The notes: generated by a model from the letters alone, not told the origin. Positions 1 through 7,217 are shown, counted from the first letter of the stretch. The stretch: 13,835 nt of DNA from Methylacidiphilum sp. (GCA_020718125.1 DYDC01000041.1:1-13835), one strand, 5' to 3'. Translations and numbers: made by a program.

Positions 1-20
1 CGGAGGCGCCCACATTGTTG

Positions 21-50
21 TTGACGGCAGCACGGCACGCCGGGTATGTT
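21..50 (+). promoter_or_regulatory. Candidate sigma70-type promoter for the regulator and operon
   Basis: TTGACG at 21-26 (5 of 6 to the -35 consensus) is followed after 18 bases by TATGTT at 45-50 (4 of 6 to the -10 consensus). A transcript would start near 57, about 37 bases before the ATG at 94. The placement would make the in-frame ATG at 46 part of the -10 box, which supports the downstream start. It was spotted by eye only; promoters in this group are poorly characterised. Confidence 0.35.
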
Positions 51-88
51 CACGTCGAACACGGCCAACCATACTCGAACATTCGTAT
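48..88. promoter_or_regulatory. Candidate DeoR-family operator
   Basis: Three overlapping short inverted repeats lie between the putative -10 box and the start codon: GTTC-N5-GAAC (48-60), CGAA-N2-TTCG (76-85) and ATAC-N10-GTAT (71-88). On the minus strand the last segment reads AATGTTCGAG, close to the GlpR half-site WATGTTCGWT (established for the GlpR branch of the DeoR family). A regulator bound here would block its own transcript and the genes behind it. The site is inferred, and short palindromes also occur by chance. Confidence 0.3.
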
Positions 89-93
89 CAATC

Positions 94-873
94 ATGCAGC
101 CGCGTCATCAAGAGATTCTGGAGTTGCTGAGGGCCAAGGGCAGTTGCGGCGTGGATTTCCTCGCCCGGCGGCTCGGCGTCAGCGAAATGACCATCCGGCG
201 AGATCTGCAAACACTGGGGGAAGAGACGCGGGTTGTGCGCACGCACGGCGGCGCAACGCTCGCGGAGCGGGTGGCGTTTGAGTTCAGCTTCCTGCAACGA
301 ACGCAGGTCAATCAGGCCGCCAAGCAAGCCATCGCCGCCGCGGCGGCGCGCGAGATCGTCAAGGCCCGCACGCTCATGCTTGATTCGGGCACAACCACGC
401 TGGCGCTAGCCGAGTCGCTCAAATCTCACACCGGCCTGACGGTCATCACCACGTCGTTGCCGATCGCCTCGACGCTGCAATTCAGCCCGGGCATCGAACT
501 GCTCTTGCTCGGCGGCTTGCTGCGACGGGATGCGCCGGACCTCGGCGGGCCGTTGACGGAGGCGAATCTGGAGAACCTGCGCGCGGACGTGGCGTTCATC
601 GGCGCGGACGCGATTGATGCCAAGGGCGGCGTCTATAACAACGCGCTGCCCGTCGGCCGCATGTTGCGCAAGATGGCCGACAGCGCGGCGCGCGTGTTTG
701 TGCTCGCCGACAGCTCGAAGCTCGGCAAGACCGGCCTGATGCGGTTCGGGCAACTTAACAGATGGGCCGCGCTCATCACCGACAACCGCGCCGATAAAAC
801 TCAACTCAGATCACTCAAAGCCGCAGGCGCCACGGTCATCGTGGCGCCGCTCGATCCAGAGAAGAAACCATGA
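94..873 (+). CDS. DeoR/GlpR-family transcriptional repressor
   Basis: This is a cytoplasmic DNA-binding regulator that probably senses a phosphorylated sugar intermediate of the pathway encoded downstream. Counting from the ATG at 94 it has 259 residues, the usual length for the family. Residues 15-40 form the N-terminal DeoR helix-turn-helix, with the typical LGVSEMTIRRDLQTL core and the following RTHGGA. Residues 80-240 are the DeoRC sugar-phosphate sensor domain, with the LDSGTTTLALAE loop near 97-107, a GG at 140-141 and FIGADAID near 168-175. An in-frame ATG at 46 would add 16 residues unlike the family and would overlap the putative -10 box, so 94 is preferred, although neither start has a good Shine-Dalgarno sequence. 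The gene overlaps the aminotransferase gene by 4 bases (ATGA), so the two are almost certainly co-transcribed. The effector is unknown. Confidence 0.92.
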   Translation: MQPRHQEILELLRAKGSCGVDFLARRLGVSEMTIRRDLQTLGEETRVVRTHGGATLAERVAFEFSFLQRTQVNQAAKQAIAAAAAREIVKARTLMLDSGTTTLALAESLKSHTGLTVITTSLPIASTLQFSPGIELLLLGGLLRRDAPDLGGPLTEANLENLRADVAFIGADAIDAKGGVYNNALPVGRMLRKMADSAARVFVLADSSKLGKTGLMRFGQLNRWAALITDNRADKTQLRSLKAAGATVIVAPLDPEKKP

Positions 874-2243
874 CGAAGAAAAAGACGACTCCCAACTGGG
901 CCCACGTGAATCTGGCGACGATTCCCGACATCGAGGTGCCACCGCCGGGACCGCAATCGAAGCGCTGGCATGACCGCTGCACCAAGCTCTTCAAGGGTCT
1001 GTCGAGCCAGGTGAAGCTGTTCCCCGTGACGTTCGAGAGCGGCTACGGCTGCGTGCTGACCGACGCGGACGGCAACCGCTACCTGGATTTTTCGTCGGGC
1101 ATCTACGTCACCACGCTCGGCCATTGTCACCCGAAGATCAGCGAGGCGGTGGCGAAATACGCGCGGCAGTTGATGAACGCGCACGACTTCACCACGCCGA
1201 TCAAGACGCTGTTGCTGGAGAAACTGGCGCGGGTGCTCCCCGGCGACCTCGACGGGTTCCAGTTCTACGACTGCGGCACGGCGGCGGTCGAGGCCGGGAT
1301 GCGCGTGCTGCGCGCCGCGACAGGCCGTAACGAGATGATCTCGTGCTTCTACGATTTTCACGGCAAGACTTACGGCGCGGCGTCACTGGCGGAGATTCGC
1401 TCTCCGGTGTATGGGCGCGTGCGCGCGCCGGGGATGCACATGGTGCCGCGGCCGAACCCCTATCGCCCGCTTTGGACGAAGGCGGACGGGACGATTGACA
1501 CAGACAAGTATCTGGAGTTCTACGGCGAGTATATGGATCGCGCGACGGTCAACGATGTCGCGGGCTTTGTGTTGGAGCCGATTCAGGGTTGGGGCGGTTC
1601 GGTGATGCCGCCGGACGATTTCTTCCCGAAGCTGCGCAAGTTCTGCGACGCGCGCGGAATCCTGCTCATGGCCGACGAAGTCCTCACGAGCTGGGCGCGC
1701 ACAGGCAAATGGCTCTGCATGGAACATTGGGGTGTCGTGCCCGACGTGGTCTCGATCGGCAAAGGTTTCGGCAACGGGTTCCCCGTCACGTGCGTCGCCG
1801 TGCGCGAGCCTTGGAAGGAGTCGTTCGAGAAAATCAGCGCCTCATCGTCCTACGGCGGCAACCCGATGGCTTGCGCGGCGGCGCTGGCGTCCATCGAGGT
1901 CATCGAAGAGGAGAACCTGCTCGAACGCTCGCTGCACCTGGGCGAGTTGGCGATGAAGCGCATGAAGAAGATGATGGCTGAGCATCGCATCATCGGCGAC
2001 GTGCGCGCCAAGGGCTGCTTGATGGGTATCGAACTGGTGAAAGACCGCAAGACGAAGGAGCCGTTCGATGAAGCCGGCAGGCGCGTGTATCAGAAGGCGT
2101 TTGGCAAAGGTCTCGCGTGGATTCCGGCGGGCCACATTTTGCGCATGAGTCCGGCGGTTGTGATGGAGGACGAACTGTTGCTGAAGGGTCTCGACATCAT
2201 TGACGAGGCGATCGGCGAGACGGAGAAGGAGCTTGGTTGCTGA
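870..2243 (+). CDS. Class III PLP-dependent aminotransferase
   Basis: This enzyme moves an amino group between an amino donor and a carbonyl compound, using pyridoxal phosphate. The 457-residue length is normal for the class III (acetylornithine/4-aminobutyrate aminotransferase-like) fold. Visible landmarks are GHCHP near 84-88, the cofactor phosphate loop YDCGTAAVEAG at 133-143, YDFHGKTYGA at 161-170, EPIQGWGG at 236-243, ADEV with the pyridine-binding Asp269, and SIGKGFGNGFPV with the Schiff-base Lys298. The phosphate loop has Ala138 where most relatives have Glu (GTEA), which may mark a subgroup. The start overlaps the regulator stop. Its sugar-operon setting suggests an amino-sugar, aminopolyol or keto-sugar substrate rather than an amino acid, but that is inference. 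The last 108 bases are about 85% identical to 7098-7205. Confidence 0.93.
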   Translation: MTKKKTTPNWAHVNLATIPDIEVPPPGPQSKRWHDRCTKLFKGLSSQVKLFPVTFESGYGCVLTDADGNRYLDFSSGIYVTTLGHCHPKISEAVAKYARQLMNAHDFTTPIKTLLLEKLARVLPGDLDGFQFYDCGTAAVEAGMRVLRAATGRNEMISCFYDFHGKTYGAASLAEIRSPVYGRVRAPGMHMVPRPNPYRPLWTKADGTIDTDKYLEFYGEYMDRATVNDVAGFVLEPIQGWGGSVMPPDDFFPKLRKFCDARGILLMADEVLTSWARTGKWLCMEHWGVVPDVVSIGKGFGNGFPVTCVAVREPWKESFEKISASSSYGGNPMACAAALASIEVIEEENLLERSLHLGELAMKRMKKMMAEHRIIGDVRAKGCLMGIELVKDRKTKEPFDEAGRRVYQKAFGKGLAWIPAGHILRMSPAVVMEDELLLKGLDIIDEAIGETEKELGC

Positions 2244-2252
2244 GGGCGCGCC

Positions 2253-2753
2253 ATGAACGAACTCGATCGAGCATTGGACATCGCGTTGAAAGGGCCGGAG
2301 GCTGCACGCGCGCTGGCGGAGTTTCAGCGCCAGATCGCCGCATGGAACGTCGCCCTGCCGGCGGTCGAGCCGCTGGTGCTGGATTTTGGCTTGGGCGACT
2401 TCCGGCGCGTCGGATTGATCGAATACTGGATCGCCAACGAAACCGCCGCGGGCTACTGCGGCAAATATCTTTTCGTCTTCGACGGCCAGACTTGTCCGCT
2501 CCACCGGCACCGCGTCAAGCACGAGACGTTCTTCGTGGTGAAGGGACGCGTGGCGATGGAATACGATGGCCGCCGGTTGGAGTTGGGCGAAGGCGGCGTG
2601 CTGCCAGTCGAGCCGTGGAAGTTTCACAGCTTCACTGGCATCGGTCCGGCGTTGTTGTTGGAGCTGAGCATGCCCTGCCAGGTGGACGACAACTACTTCG
2701 ACAATCCGAACATTCCAATCGGCAAAAATTATCGCGGGAGGAGCCAGGCATGA
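2253..2753 (+). CDS. Cupin protein resembling D-lyxose ketol-isomerase
   Basis: This is a small (166-residue) single-domain cupin, probably a metal-dependent sugar isomerase or epimerase. The central part (residues 43-95: LDFGLGDFRRVGL, then YCGKYLFVFDGQTCPLHRHR, then KHETFFV) resembles the D-lyxose isomerase family of Bacillus YdaE type. The expected metal ligands are present as His84, His86, Glu91 and His125. Residues 1-40 are a helical extension. The gene starts 9 bases after the aminotransferase stop, and its TGA overlaps the transporter ATG. Family members interconvert aldoses and ketoses such as lyxose/xylulose or mannose/fructose, which would fit an operon feeding an FGGY kinase. The alternative is a cupin of a different activity; similarity was judged from memory, not by a search. 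Confidence 0.75.
   Translation: MNELDRALDIALKGPEAARALAEFQRQIAAWNVALPAVEPLVLDFGLGDFRRVGLIEYWIANETAAGYCGKYLFVFDGQTCPLHRHRVKHETFFVVKGRVAMEYDGRRLELGEGGVLPVEPWKFHSFTGIGPALLLELSMPCQVDDNYFDNPNIPIGKNYRGRSQA
2736..2743 (+). promoter_or_regulatory. Strong Shine-Dalgarno site for the MFS transporter
   Basis: GGGAGGAG lies 6 bases before the ATG at 2750. It decides the start of the transporter gene, because the open frame continues 171 codons further upstream, antiparallel in character to any transporter and overlapping the cupin gene. Confidence 0.8.
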
Positions 2754-4150
2754 CGCTCAACACGCCGGCCGTTGCCGCTGATTCGAAGCCAGCCAGCATC
2801 CGGTATCTCTATCTCATCACCCTCGTCGCGGCAGTGGGCGGTTTCCTTTTCGGCTACGATCTCTCGTTGATTTCCGGCGCGATCATCTTTCTGAAAGCCG
2901 AGTGGGGTCTCTCGCCATTTTGGATGGGAGCGATCACCGGCAGCGCGATTCTCGGCTGCCCGTTCGGTCCGCTGGCGGGCATTTCGTTGGCCGATACTTT
3001 CGGGCGGCGCAGCACGTTGATCTTCTCGGCGTTCCTCTTCCTGGTTTCAACCGCAGGCAGCGCTCTGGCCGCGGGCATGACGCAGTTTGCCGTCTGGCGG
3101 TTTGTCGGCGGCGTCGGCGTCGGTCTGGCCTCGACGGTCTCGCCGATGTATATCGCCGAGGTGGCTCCCGCGCGGCTGCGCGGGCGCTTGGTGGTCGTCA
3201 ACCAATTGGCGATCGTGATCGGTCTCTCGCTGTCGGTCTATGTGACCTATCTGCTTTCGTTCGGCGGGCATTGGCGCTGGATGTTTGCCACACAGGGCAT
3301 TCCCACGCTGGTGCTTGCGCTCGGGTTGTTCTTGGTGCCGGAAAGTCCGCGCTGGCTCGCGGCTGTAGGGAGATCGGCCCAGGCTCTGGCGGTGCTGACG
3401 CGCGTTAACGGCCGCACGCAGGCGGAGCGGGAACTCCGGGATATTCTGGCCGAACTGGGCGAGGAGACCGGCGGCTTCCGTGAACTCTGGCAGCCCGGCA
3501 TTCGCAGGGCGGTGGCCATCGGCATCGCGTTGATGGTCTTCTCCCAGATCAACGGCGTGAACATGATCCTGCTCTACACGCCGACGTTGTTCATGGAGGC
3601 GGGCTTGACCAGCGCACCGGATGCCATTCTCAACAGCGTCATCATCACAGTTTGGATCACGCTCTGCACGATCATCGCCTTCTGGCTCACCAAGCGGTTC
3701 GGACGCCGGCCGATCTTGATCATCGGCACGCTGGGCATGGCCTGCGGTCACGTGCTGATGTTTCTCAACTTTGCCTGCAAGCTGCCCACCCTCCTGACCT
3801 TGGCGGCCATGTTTGTGCCGACGGGCGCGTTCACGCTCACGCTGGCGCCGTTGAGCTGGGTCGTGCTGTCCGAGCTTTATCCCAACCGGGTCCGCGGCAA
3901 AGCCATGTCGCTCGCGGTGGGACTGATGTTCCTGGCGTCCTACATCACCGTGAACGTGTTCCCGATGGTCCTTGATTGGTTCAAAGCTGCGTTTGGCCAT
4001 CCGGGCGGCACGTTCCTGATCTTCATGGGCATCTGCATCGCTTGCTCGCTGTTCGTCTGGCGTATGCTGCCGGAGACGAAGGACCAAACCCTGGAAGAAA
4101 TCGGACGCTTCTGGCTGCACTCAGACCAGAAGGAGCAACGCGAGAGATGA
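2750..4150 (+). CDS. MFS sugar porter
   Basis: This inner-membrane transporter of the sugar porter branch of the major facilitator superfamily most likely imports the operon's sugar by proton symport. The protein has 466 residues and about 12 hydrophobic segments. It carries the family signatures GGFLFGYDLSLISGA at 30-44 in the first membrane segment, DTFGRR after the second, PESPRWL after the sixth, FSQINGVNMILLY in the seventh, KRFGRRP between the eighth and ninth, and PETK near the C-terminus. The start at 2750 is set by an excellent ribosome site and by the ATGA overlap with the cupin stop; a longer frame upstream encodes no transporter sequence. The last ten codons fall in the first copy of an 87-bp tandem repeat, so the C-terminal tail DQKEQRER is duplicated as DNA but not as protein. 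The substrate cannot be read from sequence. Confidence 0.93.
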   Translation: MTLNTPAVAADSKPASIRYLYLITLVAAVGGFLFGYDLSLISGAIIFLKAEWGLSPFWMGAITGSAILGCPFGPLAGISLADTFGRRSTLIFSAFLFLVSTAGSALAAGMTQFAVWRFVGGVGVGLASTVSPMYIAEVAPARLRGRLVVVNQLAIVIGLSLSVYVTYLLSFGGHWRWMFATQGIPTLVLALGLFLVPESPRWLAAVGRSAQALAVLTRVNGRTQAERELRDILAELGEETGGFRELWQPGIRRAVAIGIALMVFSQINGVNMILLYTPTLFMEAGLTSAPDAILNSVIITVWITLCTIIAFWLTKRFGRRPILIIGTLGMACGHVLMFLNFACKLPTLLTLAAMFVPTGAFTLTLAPLSWVVLSELYPNRVRGKAMSLAVGLMFLASYITVNVFPMVLDWFKAAFGHPGGTFLIFMGICIACSLFVWRMLPETKDQTLEEIGRFWLHSDQKEQRER

Positions 4151-4292
4151 ACTTTCCCTTCCCAAAACAAACCCAGTGCCCGAAAGGAGAAATATGACAA
4201 ACATGACTCAGACCAGAAGGAGCAACGCGAGAGATGAACTTTCCCTTCCCAAAACAAACCCAGTGCCCGAAAGGAGAAATATGACAAACATG
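4119..4292 (+). repeat. Two tandem copies of an 87-bp unit across a gene junction
   Basis: Copy 1 (4119-4205) and copy 2 (4206-4292) are identical. Each contains the last codons and stop of the transporter gene, the spacer, the ribosome site GAAAGGAG and the ATG of the next gene. The unit length is 29 codons, so the frame is kept. At the right edge ACTCAAGACC (4293-4302) resembles ACTCAGACC at the start of each unit, a microhomology that could have caused the duplication by slippage. Confidence 0.95.
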
Positions 4293-5978
4293 ACTCAAGA
4301 CCGTTGTTTTCGTTGCTTACTGACCAGCCCGCTAGCCGCGGCCGCTTTGTTGGCCGGGGTGCTGTTCCCCGCCTTCACCGAGCAGGGCCGAAGCGCTGAA
4401 GCGGCTTCACAACCGGGCGAAAAGATAGTCGGGATGTATGTCCACCAGCACTGGGTGTATAAGCATCCCTACGCCGCGCGCACCTGGACGCTTGAGGACT
4501 GGCAGGGCTATCTGGGATGCCTGCGCCGGCTGGGTTTCAACGCGGTGATGATCTGGCCCATGCTGGAGATCATGCCCCAGCCACTGACCGACAGCGACCG
4601 GGCGAGCCTGGAAAAGATCGGCCAGGTCATCAGCTTCGCCCACAAACAGTTGAGGATGAAGGTGTGGATCGCGCTGTGCCCCAACATTGTCGCCGACAAC
4701 GGCGTGGCCCGGCAGGCGAGCTTCAGCGAGCGGCTCCCTTACCATACTATGGTTCTCGTGGATCCCGCCGACAGGGAGGCCGTGCAGCGGATGGTGCGGT
4801 GGCGTGAGGGACTGTTTCGGCCGCTAGCCGAGGCCGATGGGGCGTCGATCATCGACGGCGACCCCGGCAGCTATCCGAACACGACCAACGAGGATTTCAT
4901 CTTCCTCCTGGCCGAACACCGCAAGATGCTCGACCGCCTGCGTCCGGGGATTGAGTTGAATTACTGGATGTGGTGGGGGTGGGAGAGCGCTTCGCGTCGC
5001 TTCCAAGGGAAGCACGCCAAACCAACGGCGGAGGAGCACCTCGACGTCCTCAGCCGGCTCAAGCGGCTCAATCCCGAGCCGTGGGGCCTGATGAACCCCT
5101 ATCAGTATGACGCTTTGCCCGTTGCCAAGAAGCTGGGAATCGACTCCCGGGTGATCCAGCTCCACTACGGTCGGATTGAGGGCGAACCAGCCTTCCCTAT
5201 AACCAACTTCGGCGGCGAGGGGGCATACCAGGCCGGCGGTGGGGTGGGTCCGCGCGGGGTGATGGGCAATGCACAAACCCACTGCGTTCAGTTGCCCAAT
5301 ACCTTTGCCTTTGCGCGCGGCGCGCTGGGCAAGCCGGCGGCGGAGGCCGACTACCTCGATTTCGCCGAGCAGCTTATCCCCGGCCAAGGAGCGAACATCC
5401 TGGCCGGCTGGAAGGCCTTGGGCGGGGTTCAAGCTCTCCGATTGACCGGAGCCGTTCAGTCGACGAACATCCTGGCCGGCTGGAAGGCCTTGGGCGGGGA
5501 CGACCCGCAGCCGATGCAGGCCGCCGCCGACGCGCTCGAACGATTACCTTCGGACACCCTCAAGGGCGGACCGTTGGAGGGACTGCTCTTCGGCGACCCG
5601 CAGCGGTTCGTGACCGACCTGGCGCTGCAACTTCGCTTCAAGGCGGCCTGCGAGGAGTTCTGGACGGCCGCGGAGAAGAAACAGCCGCTCAAGGCGCCGT
5701 TCGGCAGGTTTCTCGCCGCGCTCGAAGCCTGGCAGCAGCGCCACGGCTACCAGGGCCCGTGGCCGTGGCAACGCCTGGATCGCGCGTTGCGGGCGCTCGA
5801 TTCGCCGACGATCAACGCCGTGCTGCTGTCGGGTTGGAAATGCGAGAGACCAGAAGCCAAGACGCCCTTTGGTCAATCCAAGGAGCTCCTTTACCGGATG
5901 GAAACCTACACGCCACGCCTGCTGGAAGCGATGCGAATCACCTACGAGCGGATGGGAAAACCAGTGGTCGGGCCGTGA
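4281..5978 (+). CDS. Secreted TIM-barrel-like protein, possible glycoside hydrolase
   Basis: I do not recognise the exact family. From the ATG at 4281 the protein has 565 residues. Residues 8-42 look like a signal peptide: positive charges (RCFRC), then a hydrophobic stretch LAAAALLAGVLFPAF, then a possible cleavage site near SAEAAS. The mature part opens with strand-helix units typical of a (beta/alpha)8 barrel: KIVGMYVHQHW, LGFNAVMIWPMLEIMP, MKVWIALCPNI, ASIIDGDPGSYPN, IELNYWMWWGWES, VIQLHYGRIEGEP. Asp192, Asp194 and Glu235 are candidate acidic residues. The C-terminal 190 residues are mostly helical. A 24-residue in-frame insertion is bounded by a repeated NILAGWKALGG (372-382 and 396-406). 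The duplicated start at 4194 is in frame and has the same ribosome site but would put 29 extra residues before the signal peptide, so 4281 is preferred. The likely role is to attack a glycan or glycoconjugate outside the cytoplasm. Confidence 0.75.
   Translation: MTNMTQDRCFRCLLTSPLAAAALLAGVLFPAFTEQGRSAEAASQPGEKIVGMYVHQHWVYKHPYAARTWTLEDWQGYLGCLRRLGFNAVMIWPMLEIMPQPLTDSDRASLEKIGQVISFAHKQLRMKVWIALCPNIVADNGVARQASFSERLPYHTMVLVDPADREAVQRMVRWREGLFRPLAEADGASIIDGDPGSYPNTTNEDFIFLLAEHRKMLDRLRPGIELNYWMWWGWESASRRFQGKHAKPTAEEHLDVLSRLKRLNPEPWGLMNPYQYDALPVAKKLGIDSRVIQLHYGRIEGEPAFPITNFGGEGAYQAGGGVGPRGVMGNAQTHCVQLPNTFAFARGALGKPAAEADYLDFAEQLIPGQGANILAGWKALGGVQALRLTGAVQSTNILAGWKALGGDDPQPMQAAADALERLPSDTLKGGPLEGLLFGDPQRFVTDLALQLRFKAACEEFWTAAEKKQPLKAPFGRFLAALEAWQQRHGYQGPWPWQRLDRALRALDSPTINAVLLSGWKCERPEAKTPFGQSKELLYRMETYTPRLLEAMRITYERMGKPVVGP
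5392..5499 (+). repeat. 36-bp direct repeat pair inside the secreted-protein gene
   Basis: A perfect 36-bp sequence at 5392-5427 recurs at 5464-5499, separated by 36 bp (5428-5463). The 72-bp period is 24 codons, so the reading frame is intact and the protein gains a second NILAGWKALGG. The spacer is not repeated after the second copy, so this is not a plain tandem duplication. The spacer contains a small hairpin, CTCCG-N6-CGGAG. Confidence 0.93.
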
Positions 5979-5992
5979 AGGGAGACTTCCAG

Positions 5993-7165
5993 ATGAAACC
6001 TCGCGAGCGATTTGTTACGGCCCTGCGTTGCGGCGTGCCCGACCGCGTGCCGGTGTATGACTTCATCGGCGGCCGCAAGCTGCAACGCGATCTGCTGGGT
6101 TACAGCACCGAATTGATCGAGGCGGAAAGCCAACTCCACTTGGCGTCCATGCTGGGCTTCGACGCGGTTTGGCTCCCCATCGGCGGGTTCTGCGGCATCG
6201 AACACGAGTGCCACCCCGATGGCGCCAAATACCAGGACGAGTGGGGTGTCACCTACATCAAGCACGGTTGGCCGATCATGGTGCAGACCGATGTGCCCAT
6301 CAAGAGCCGGACGGATTGGCGCAACTACGCGCTGCCGGACCCACGGGCGCCACAGCGAGCTCGATGGGTTCGCGAAGCGGCCAAGGCCAACCAGGAGGAA
6401 CTGGCGGTTCTGGTGGGAGTGCTGGGCCCGCTGACCATGCTCTACTGGTATTTCATGGACGCGCAAACCCTTTCCCTGACCCTCTACGACGATCCGGCGC
6501 TGGTGCGCGAGATGTGCGCGGCCTACGTTGATTGGGCGACCCAGGCGGTCCAGACTGCCTGTGCCGCCGGTCCTATTGACGCCTTCTACCTCGCTGACGA
6601 TTGGGGCGGCACCAGCGGCTTACTCATGTCGCCCCAGCATCTGCGTGAGTTCTTTTTGAAGCCCTACGGCCAGATCGTCCAGGCGATGCGCGAGATCGGC
6701 GTGGCGGTGATCATGCACAACGACGGAAAAATCTGGGACGTGCTGGACGACTTGGTGGCCACAGGCGTCAACGGCTACCACCCGGTGGAACGAGCGGCGG
6801 GGATGGACTTGGCGACGGTCAAGCAGCGTTATCGCGGGCGGCTCTGTCCGATCGGCAACATCAACAACAAGACCACGATGGTTTCCGGCACGCCCGACGA
6901 TGTGCGCCGGGAGGCGATGGAATGCTTGAGGATCGGCGCCCCGGGCGGAGGATATATCCTGGCGACCGACCACAGTCTGCACGACGACATTCCTTTGGAA
7001 AACGTCTATGCCTTCATCGAAGTCGCCAAGAAGCGCGGTGTCTATCCGCTGCAACAGCAAATCTTGGGGTCAGGGCTTGACAGCGCCAGCCGATTACATC
7101 CTGCGGATGAGTCCGGCGGTCGTGATGGAGGACGAGATGCTGCTGAAGGACCTCGACATCATTGA
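5993..7165 (+). CDS. UroD/MtaA-family protein with a replaced C-terminus
   Basis: The uroporphyrinogen decarboxylase fold includes both true decarboxylases and corrinoid methyltransferases. Here residues 1-355 cover the whole fold: RERFVTALRCGVPDRVPVYDF at the start, GFDAVWLP, VLGPLTML, DPALVREMCAAYVDW, MHNDGKIWDVLDDL at 241-254, GYHPVE, GRLCPIGNINNKTT, SGTPDDVRREAMECL and GGGYILATDHSLHDDIPLENVYAF at the end. His242 is present, but the position two residues on is Asp244, not the Cys of the H-x-C zinc motif of MtaA-type methyltransferases. It is unlikely to be the haem enzyme, since no haem genes are near. Residues about 357-390 (GSGLDSASRLHPADESGGRD and onward) are a +1-shifted reading of an aminotransferase remnant, so the native end is lost. 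AAGGGAG before the ATG is a good ribosome site. The substrate is unknown. Confidence 0.85.
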   Translation: MKPRERFVTALRCGVPDRVPVYDFIGGRKLQRDLLGYSTELIEAESQLHLASMLGFDAVWLPIGGFCGIEHECHPDGAKYQDEWGVTYIKHGWPIMVQTDVPIKSRTDWRNYALPDPRAPQRARWVREAAKANQEELAVLVGVLGPLTMLYWYFMDAQTLSLTLYDDPALVREMCAAYVDWATQAVQTACAAGPIDAFYLADDWGGTSGLLMSPQHLREFFLKPYGQIVQAMREIGVAVIMHNDGKIWDVLDDLVATGVNGYHPVERAAGMDLATVKQRYRGRLCPIGNINNKTTMVSGTPDDVRREAMECLRIGAPGGGYILATDHSLHDDIPLENVYAFIEVAKKRGVYPLQQQILGSGLDSASRLHPADESGGRDGGRDAAEGPRHH

Positions 7166-7205
7166 CGAAGCCATCGGCGAGACGGCGAAGGACCCCGGTT
7201 ACTGA
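7068..7205 (+). pseudogene. 3' end of a second class III aminotransferase gene
   Basis: In the frame ending at the TGA 7203-7205 the sequence reads GQGLTAPADYILRMSPAVVM and on to ETAKDPGY. Over the last 35 residues 29 match the C-terminus of the aminotransferase encoded at 870-2243, and over the last 108 bases 92 match 2136-2243. Most base changes are at third codon positions, so the piece came from a gene that was under selection, not from a recent copy of the intact gene. There is no start codon with a ribosome site. The UroD gene reads through it in another frame. The following gene starts 12 bases on, much as the cupin gene starts 9 bases after the intact copy. Confidence 0.9.
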
Positions 7206-7217
7206 GAGGACGCCACA

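Noticed and set aside
1..93. End of an upstream gene or RNA gene at the left edge
   Set aside because: No frame through 1-45 gave a recognisable protein end and no RNA structure was evident; only the promoter-like elements can be supported.
1842..2627. Minus-strand open frame of 261 codons across the aminotransferase and cupin genes
   Set aside because: It spans two well-supported plus-strand genes and shows no family motifs or ribosome site.
2237..2749. 171-codon upstream extension of the transporter frame
   Set aside because: The extension is an Arg-rich out-of-frame reading of the cupin gene; GGGAGGAG and the ATG at 2750 mark the true start.
3047..4120. Long minus-strand open frame (357 codons) across the MFS gene
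   Set aside because: Its translation is rich in Arg, Gln, His and Glu with no domain, and the opposite strand encodes a clear 12-helix transporter. It is a by-product of GC-rich codon use.
5392..5499. 36-bp repeat with 36-bp spacer looks like a minimal CRISPR array
   Set aside because: There are only two repeats, they lie in frame inside a gene and encode a sensible helix, and no cas gene or leader is present.
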